Assembly (NCBI RefSeq): GCF_004379255.2
Contig: NW_024599134.1
Span: forward strand, 1-64,000
Reading direction: 5' to 3'
Length of the DNA: 64,000 nt
Source: Salvia splendens
Lineage: Eukaryota; Streptophyta; Magnoliopsida; Lamiales; Lamiaceae
The notes beneath the pieces are model-generated. The model did not search any database. It worked only from the letters and a program-made list of their open reading frames with translations, and was not told the DNA's origin. A program made the position numbers and the translations under genes. This document shows, one piece after another, positions 58,050-64,000 of this stretch. Every line of letters starts with the position of its first letter. The stretch's first letter is position 1.

Positions 58050-58627
58050 AGAGAGGAATTCACTCAACCAGCGTGAAGAAGATGGGGGAGGTTTAAATTT
58101 CATATTGTAATTTCCTAAAATACCCTCAGCATATTTTCAATAATTAAAATAAATAATATTTGTTCCATTAAGATGTGTGGCTGAGATTTGTTCTCTAGTT
58201 ATACACTTAAGATTAGTTATATCTTGATCACTATCCTATATATATATATATATATATATATATAATCTATCGGTATACCGGTATACCGCAGTATACCGAA
58301 TATTCGGTATATACCGCAGATTCGGTATACCGCGGTATACCGGTATACCGAATATTCGGTATATACCGAAGATTCGGTATACCGCAGTATATCGGTATAC
58401 CGTGGATTCAGTATACCGCGGTATAGCAAAATTGATACCGTTACCGTACCGAAACACTACGGTACGGTATCATACCGTACCGGAAACTGCGGTATACCGA
58501 AAAATCGGTATTTTCGGTATTTTTCCGGTACGGTAAGTCCGGTATTTCAGTATAATTTCCCACCCCTAGACGTACCATTTATCATATATTCTCTTAATTT
58601 GAGCCTAGATTTATAGAAAAAACATCC

Positions 58628-58689
58628 AGCCCATTTTTAAATATGGGTTGGGCAGTGTATAGTGGTCCATTTGACATTAGACACACGTG
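58628..58689 (+). promoter_or_regulatory. Probable OSCP promoter motifs
   Basis: agccca (58628-58633, reverse of a TGGGCT site II element) and a nearby TGGGCA lie 120-180 bp upstream of the start codon. A CACGTG G-box follows at 58684-58689. Site II elements are typical of plant nuclear genes for mitochondrial respiratory proteins. Confidence 0.5.
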
Positions 58690-58806
58690 CCAACTGATAA
58701 TCGATGTCATGTCAAACCTAATTAATTCAATTGCTGTGAGTAAAGGGGAATTTTGAAGAAGACTAAATTGGGGGAGAAAGTGAGAGTGTTTCAACACATT
58801 TCCGAA

Positions 58807-61800
58807 ATGGCAATGGCTATGCGCATGAGATCGGGGCTTCCTCTCCTCCGCCGGGCCCTCTTTGTTGAATCTTCCTCCGCCACGGAGGGATCTGTCGCCT
58901 CCACACCTGTTCTTTCTGGTTCCACCTTCACTGAGGTATCACGAATTAGTGCGGCTGCATATGTAAAATATATTTTGCTGTGTTTTTATTTTATTTTTAT
59001 CTTTTTTCTTGTCGTATCAATATCGGAATGGCGTCTCCCTTCAATTGCCCCCCCGGTTGAGGGTTTAAATTGGAGTTATAGATGCAACTTCTCTTAAATT
59101 GTTGCCATGGTTTTGAGTTTCAACTGTCATTCTTCCCAGTTCACGAAGACCTATGCTTCTGCACCTGCTTCGAAACAGCAGAAAGTGAAGGTATGCTCAT
59201 CTTCATCTTTTTTATATTCACTTATATATATGGTGTTTGGGGATTGAATATTTTGACATGTTGGAGATCGTGGTTACTGTGATTGCTCTTTTATGACGAT
59301 TTTACTTCTGAATTATTCAATACTCCATCCGTCCTCCATTAATTGTCCACTTTAGTTTCGCCACGGGTTTTAAGAATATAAAGAAATGTGGGTTTAAAAA
59401 GTTGGTGAATTATGAGTCTCACTTTTATTTATTGGTTTTATAATAAAATGTGAGTGGAAAAAGTTAGTATAATCTGAGGTCTACTTACTATTTATGGTAA
59501 AAGTGAAAGTAGACAATTAATGGGGGACAGAGGGAGTATAAGTTTGCTATGTGAAATTAGTGCTCTTAGATTTCTAGCCATTTTTTGTGCTGATTCACCA
59601 TTTGTTTGGCAATAAATGCATTTTGCACATCACATACTATTAACTTAGCAATTCTTTAACTTTCATACATGAATTTATGTGGCTTTGTTTGAGGCAGTCG
59701 TATTATCGTATATGGCCTGCTGCTTGATCATTTTCACTTGTAGCTTTATGTAATTCAAATTGTTTAGAAGGTTTTCTTGAAATAGACCTCCTATTCATGG
59801 TATTTTTCCTGATGAAAATGTTTTGATTAGTACATTACTTACAATTTGTGAGAACATAGAATCTGATTAGCAGTGTTGTTAGGGTCGCGGGGCGCACCGG
59901 GTCGATGGGGTGAAAATTCGGGTCGCGGGTCGACGAGTCGATGGGGTCGAGAGACCCACAAAGCTAGGTTAATTTTTTTGCCTTTTAATATTAAATAAAA
60001 TAAATATATTGCTCTAATGTTTATAATATATCAAATAATATAAATGTAGACGTAATTCATGTGAATAGAGATAAAATGGAAAATAGAAATGATCAAAATA
60101 TCAAAACAATTCATAAGTCATTACACAATAAATAATTGAAACCATTGTCTGAAAATATCAAAACAAAAGAATATATGAAGGATGGCAGCAACAGGTCTTT
60201 GAATTGTTTATTTGTTTAGGAGTGAAGAGGCCGAATTCTAAAGTGTATAAAGTAGGTTTGAAAAGTTTGATGTGGTGCATGCATATATATAGAGAATTGT
60301 GATTGAGAGAGTCAGAAAACATGTGAGAGATTTGAGAAAATCAGAGATAGCATGTGTTTAGGGCGACCCAGGCGACTCACTCGACCCAGGCGACCCACTC
60401 GACCCAGCCGACCCAGCGGCGACCCTGTATCTCGATCAACCCACCCATGTTGGGGCGGTGATGGTCTCGACCCAGGCGACCCGGGCGACCCGAGCGACCC
60501 GAACGACATTTTGACAACACTGCTGATTAGTAGAATATTATGCAGAAGTTACACCAGACCTTTGTTTAATATATTATACTTCTAGGTTCCCGTGACAATG
60601 TTTGGAGTTTCTGGAAACTACGCATCGGCCTTATACATTGCAGCAGTTAAAGCAAATGTACTTGACAAAGTTGAATCTGAGCTTCTTACCCTTGTTGAGG
60701 CTTCAAAGAAAAGCCCTACTTTTGCCCAATTCATGAAGGATGCTTCAGTAACTTCAGACACCAGAGTGAAGGCAATAAATGATATCTGCAGTCAAGCTAA
60801 ATTTTCAGATATCACAAAGAACTTCATGGGTAATTGATTTTTAGCTTATGATTATTTTCTACTGATCACAAAGTTTAATTGTATGTCATTAGTGTTAGAT
60901 TTCAAGATAGAGAAGTTTAATGCATTTAACATGAGATGTGTTTTTTTTTTCAGCATTGGATCTCAATGTAGTTGGTTATTTCTACTTTCTTCTGTTTTCT
61001 TGCATTATTTATTCTGTCACTATAGAGAGTCTTTGTTTTCCATGGAATTGCTTCGTACAGTAAAATCTGAAATTGTCAAGTCTGCAAAAAGGATCTGTAT
61101 ATGTAACCAGGACATCATAGGGTTTTATTTAATCAGGAAACTGTTATCATATTTTAATGCCTTTTGCTCTTGACTGGCTTTCTCTCTCTTAGTTTCTTAT
61201 CAGTAAAATATTAATCTTTCATATGTTAGGCTTCAATCTTCATACTCATAGCAAATAACATGATATCTGCTTGATATCCTATAATTTCAAAACTCCTACT
61301 TGCATCTAGACTCCAGCAATGTCATTCAGTTAGTAACTGGGTGTAGGTTCAGCATATTATCATCTCCTTTTGGATGAAGAAGAAAGAAAAAACCAAAAAT
61401 TGGAATATTTGCAGCAGTAATGCAGGACCGATATTATATAATCGTTGACTCATTAGACATCCATCTGATGTTGATACATACAATCCTGTTAGGTTTTTTT
61501 TACGTTTATCCTGATTAAAAACTCATATATGTTTCATTACATTTCTTGTACCAGCTGTTGTTGCTGAAGCTGGGAGGCTGGGACATGTGGACGAATGGTG
61601 CAAAGATTCTCAGAGCTTACCATGGCTCACAGAGGGAAGTAAAAGTTACTGTGACAACTGTGATTGTAAGCTCACTCCTAGAATAATTGTATGTGTGTGT
61701 GTTTTACCTAAGTTGGTAGTTTATGGAGCAACCAAAGAATTATTACTCTCATGCACTCTCCTATGATGTTTCATAGATTTTATTTTTTACGCCCTTGCTT

Positions 61801-62556
61801 AATGAAAAGCTTGATCGTGCCGTCGTGGCAGGAAATCCTGTATACCCTCTCCCTGCAATGATGCCAACTTTTTTCAGAGTTTCCTATGAACTTCCTTCAC
61901 TCTTTTTGGGAGTGTATGTATAAAGCTAGTATTATCCCCTTTTTGCATAAATGTGATTTCCAGTAAGTTCTGAATGATTTGCTGCATTTTGTGGTCCTTT
62001 GAATTGCATGGCTTGGCAGAGTATCTTTTCTTGTCTATTTGTGATAGGATTACATAAATATTTGGTTGACAACTCTGCCTGATACTTAGACCATGATATT
62101 CATACACTATTATGTGAATTTGACGGGTTAGTGTACATGAATCTAGTAAAGAACAGCCCATTTGCATGCCTGCAAAAGCTTATGTTAACTTAACATATAC
62201 TACGCCATTCGAAATACATCATTTATATGTTCTCTTATGACTATTCTCTTTTCCATCTTCAGCCTTTGCCTCTGGAGGAAGAGAAAGAATTAATAGAGAC
62301 ATTGCAGGAGATACTTGGACAAGGGAAGAAGGTTAAAGTTGACCAGAAGGTGAGTTTCCTTATCATTTCGATTGGGGGGGGGGGGGGGGGTTCTCTTTCT
62401 GGTGGTAGAAATGTTAATGGCCATAAACCTGTGCAGATCGATATCGGCATTCTTGGTGGTCTTGTGGTGGAGTTTGACCAAAAAGTTTTTGACATGTCCA
62501 TAAGGACTAGGGCACGCCAGATGGAGCGCTTCTTGCGCCAACCGTCAAACCTGTAA
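58807..62556 (+). CDS. Mitochondrial ATP synthase OSCP (delta, subunit O)
   Basis: Six exons: 58807-58935, 59140-59190, 60586-60829, 61555-61665, 62263-62349, 62437-62556. The Arg/Ala/Ser-rich start fits a mitochondrial presequence. 'FGVSGNYASALYIAAVKANV' opens the OSCP domain; 'EEEKELIETLQEILGQGKKV' and 'GILGGLVVEFDQKVFDMSIR' close it. OSCP joins the F1 head to the peripheral stalk in the inner membrane. The expected product is 247 residues. Exon 4 is two bases short. After 'VVAEAGRLGHVD' one base is missing, and again where MAHRGEVKVTVT is expected (cagagggaagta, one G short). As given, the frame is lost in exon 4. Introns 2 and 5 hold a MITE, a hAT-type MITE and an 18-G run. Confidence 0.9.
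59321..59538. mobile_element. Stowaway-like MITE in OSCP intron 2
   Basis: 'tactccatccgtcctccatt' pairs with 'aatgggggacagagggagta', plus 'aattgtccactttagt' opposing 'agtagacaatt'. It sits ~130 bp past the exon 2 donor. Confidence 0.75.
59871..60522. mobile_element. hAT-type MITE in OSCP intron 2
   Basis: ctgattag flanks both ends (59863-59870 and 60523-60530), an exact 8-bp duplication. Termini are cagtgttgt and acaacactg. The left subterminal region repeats gggtcg ('gggtcgatgggg', 'gggtcgcgggtcgacg'). The right has about fifteen cgaccc(a/g)(g) units. AT-rich middle, no gene. It ends ~55 bp before the exon 3 acceptor. Confidence 0.88.
62374..62391 (+). repeat. 18-G homopolymer in OSCP intron 5
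   Basis: An uninterrupted run of 18 G lies 25 bp inside the intron after exon 5. It could form a G-quadruplex in DNA or pre-mRNA, and its length is hard to sequence exactly. Confidence 0.95.
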
Positions 62557-63477
62557 ACGGTTCATGGGTTCAGTTTCAAATGGCTTCCCTAAAAATGGGA
62601 GAAATAGAAGCAACTCTAATTTTGAATCGAAGAGAGATCTCTTGCAAATAAATGGCACTCCTGTTTCAGAGTCTCTTCAGTCATATGATAGGGACACTTT
62701 GATGTTTAAGAATAAGCTCCCTCGTAGTAATTTTTTCAATGACACAATTGATTACATATTGTCGTTGACTTGGATATCTGGAATTTATTTTTTCAAAGTA
62801 TGGAAAAAAACGTATGATGAAAGCAAGAAATGAATTCAGCAGCAACATCCCTTGCTGTAGAAGTTTCCCTCAGGAGAAACTTTATATCTCGCTAATATTG
62901 TAATTACTTTGATGCTAATATGTTTGAAGCTTTTATTATTGATAATGAACATAAATTTATAGGTTGTGTCATAGTAGATCTTTAGTTTCGGGTATTTTAG
63001 CTATCTACTACTAGGTCAATATATACACTTTTGAAGCTTTTCTTTTATTTTTTTGTGAATAGAGTGGAAAATGATCACAAACAACACATCAAAATGAATA
63101 CAAGAGGATTGATTTTGTTATTTTCTCGCGTGAAGAAGAAGAAGAAGAAATTCCCAAATACGTATACAGCTGTGCTTTCACCTTTTCAACTGATTACTTG
63201 TCATCTGAAAATCTCGAATTCAATTTCTTTTTGCTATATTGAAACAGTTTTTCATTAAAAACAACAATGCTCACTTTCAACCCCTCTCTAGACGCAATAC
63301 CAAATACGTATAGATTTTTAGATCCGTTGGCAAATTGTAATGAACTTAATTGAGGTATGCGTATTGCAATATTGCATATCAAGTTTAATAATCAACTAAG
63401 CAAGTTACTAATTAATCGAACAATAAGAATAAATTCATGAAATATATGCATGAAATTGCACCAGTAATATTTGCAGG
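62557..63477. other. OSCP 3' region and intergenic DNA
   Basis: A plus-strand frame at 62564-62833 ('MGSVSNGFPKNGRNRSNSNF') begins eight bases past the OSCP stop. It looks like 3'UTR rather than a gene, with no known domain and no intron. The OSCP transcript probably ends near 62900-62960, where AT-rich poly(A) context appears. A GAA run lies near 63135. Nothing else is supported. Confidence 0.4.
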
Positions 63478-64000
63478 ACAATAAGAGTCACATTTTACTT
63501 TTACCATAAATGGTTAGTAGACCCCACATTCCACCAACCAATTCTACTCACATTTTATTATAAAACTAACGTAGAACCATTCTTAAACGTAGAACAAATG
63601 CCAAACGGAGGTCGTTAGATCTTTTAATCCAATGGTGTTGATTTGCACAGCAACTTCCCATTACAACCAAAACTATTATTAATGGGTGAATGCAGAGAAG
63701 TGAAAAAATAAAGCATGCATGGACTCTTCTTCGTTTCATTCATTCTTCCATCAACATGTGAGTTTTTTCACATGTTGAGTCAGGAATGTCGTGAAAACAT
63801 AGTCTAATATGTATGATTTTTAATCTTGACCGTCATTTTTTCCTCATCCAATGAATAAAATATGTAGAGTTCTAGGTTCTACACTTAAGAATGGTTCTAT
63901 CTTTAACACAACCCTATATATATATATATATATATATAAGTGAGACCCATAATCCACTAACTTATTTAACCTACTTTTCTTTATATTTCTTAAAATTCGT
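63478..64000. mobile_element. Stowaway-like MITE split by a TA-targeting element, running off the window
   Basis: Typical MITE interior ('tttacttttaccataaatgg', 'cacattttattataaaacta') breaks at 63571 and resumes at 63940 with 'agtgagacccataatccact'. The right end is outside the window. Confidence 0.6.
63572..63914. mobile_element. Small TA-targeting element related to copies 1 and 2
   Basis: The right end, read inward, is 'gggttgtgttaaagatagaa' then 'ccattcttaagtgtagaac'. It aligns with the ends of copies 1 and 2 ('gggtagtgatcaagatataa', 'ctaatcttaagtgtataac'). The left end has 'tagaaccattcttaaacgta' but lacks the outermost ~17 bases. A TA run follows the right end. No gene cargo. Confidence 0.65.

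Larger units (their letters stand above)
55940..58236. mobile_element. TA-microsatellite-targeting element, copy 2 (different cargo)
   Basis: It begins 'gggtcatgatctatggcaaa' after a (TA)n run and ends 'atatcttgatcactatcc' before another. The first ~170 bp and last ~75 bp match copy 1 closely, and the same minisatellite lies in the middle. The cargo differs: an OVATE-family-like start (56118-56437) and a different fragment on the right (57789-58049), with a Stowaway-like MITE (57488-57671) inserted beside it. Relative to the hAT transposon's own polarity, it sits in the opposite orientation to copy 1. Confidence 0.78.
53369..58568 (-). mobile_element. Complete hAT transposon, 5.2 kb, 8-bp target duplication
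   Basis: gacgtacc stands at 53361-53368 and again at 58569-58576. The ends are taggggtggg and cccaccccta. Both subterminal regions are dense in 'ggtataccgtaccga'-type inverted motifs. The transposase lies on the minus strand (54048-55756). Between its start and the right end a TA-targeting element (55940-58236) has been inserted at a TA run. The right edge is only 238 bp from the OSCP gene start codon, inside its probable promoter. Confidence 0.92.

Noticed and set aside
62564..62833. Separate 89-codon gene after OSCP
   Set aside because: It starts eight bases past the OSCP stop, has no recognised domain, no own promoter space and no intron. 3'UTR is the simpler reading.

Overview
This is a nuclear chromosome segment of a flowering plant, almost certainly a eudicot. 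Genes have GT-AG introns, a CYP72A-type P450 is present, and AT-rich intergenic DNA is packed with plant DNA transposons, solo LTRs, a tRNA-derived SINE and a LINE. I cannot fix the species from sequence alone.

Host genes are few. From left to right: a wrecked CYP72A cytochrome P450 (minus, 3108-5898); an INO80 chromatin-remodelling complex subunit B / IES2-like gene with PAPA-1 and HIT zinc-finger regions (plus, 16806-19277); an ER calreticulin gene (minus, 20410-23785) with a textbook ER-stress element in its promoter; a TRF2/HOY1 PH-like-domain gene (minus, 35804-37123); and the mitochondrial ATP synthase OSCP/delta subunit gene (plus, 58807-62556). They are unrelated housekeeping or regulatory genes, not a cluster. 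The calreticulin and OSCP models each need one or two missing bases restored to stay open.

The rest is a transposon landscape whose boundaries can often be read to the base. A complete Mutator-like element (24673-29372, 9-bp target duplication) carries a plant-mobile-domain gene facing a decayed mudrA transposase. A complete hAT element (53369-58568, 8-bp duplication) contains a second element that targets (TA)n. That TA-targeting family has a second large copy at 6991-9086. Both copies share their ends and a 44-bp dimeric minisatellite but carry different host-gene fragments. Another gene-capturing element (30591-32844) holds the start of a MORN-repeat gene and has been hit by a 1-kb foldback Mutator-like element. 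Two solo LTRs (3.0 kb and 1.4 kb), a SINE, an L1-type LINE remnant, two PIF/Harbinger elements with ORF1-like reading frames, several short PIF relatives and some twenty Stowaway-like MITEs fill the remainder, often nested two or three deep.

The observations most worth following are the modular cargo-swapping TA-targeting elements, the Mutator-like element with the plant-mobile-domain gene, the calreticulin promoter and its intron-borne exon fragment, and the run of one-base contractions that break otherwise good coding frames.
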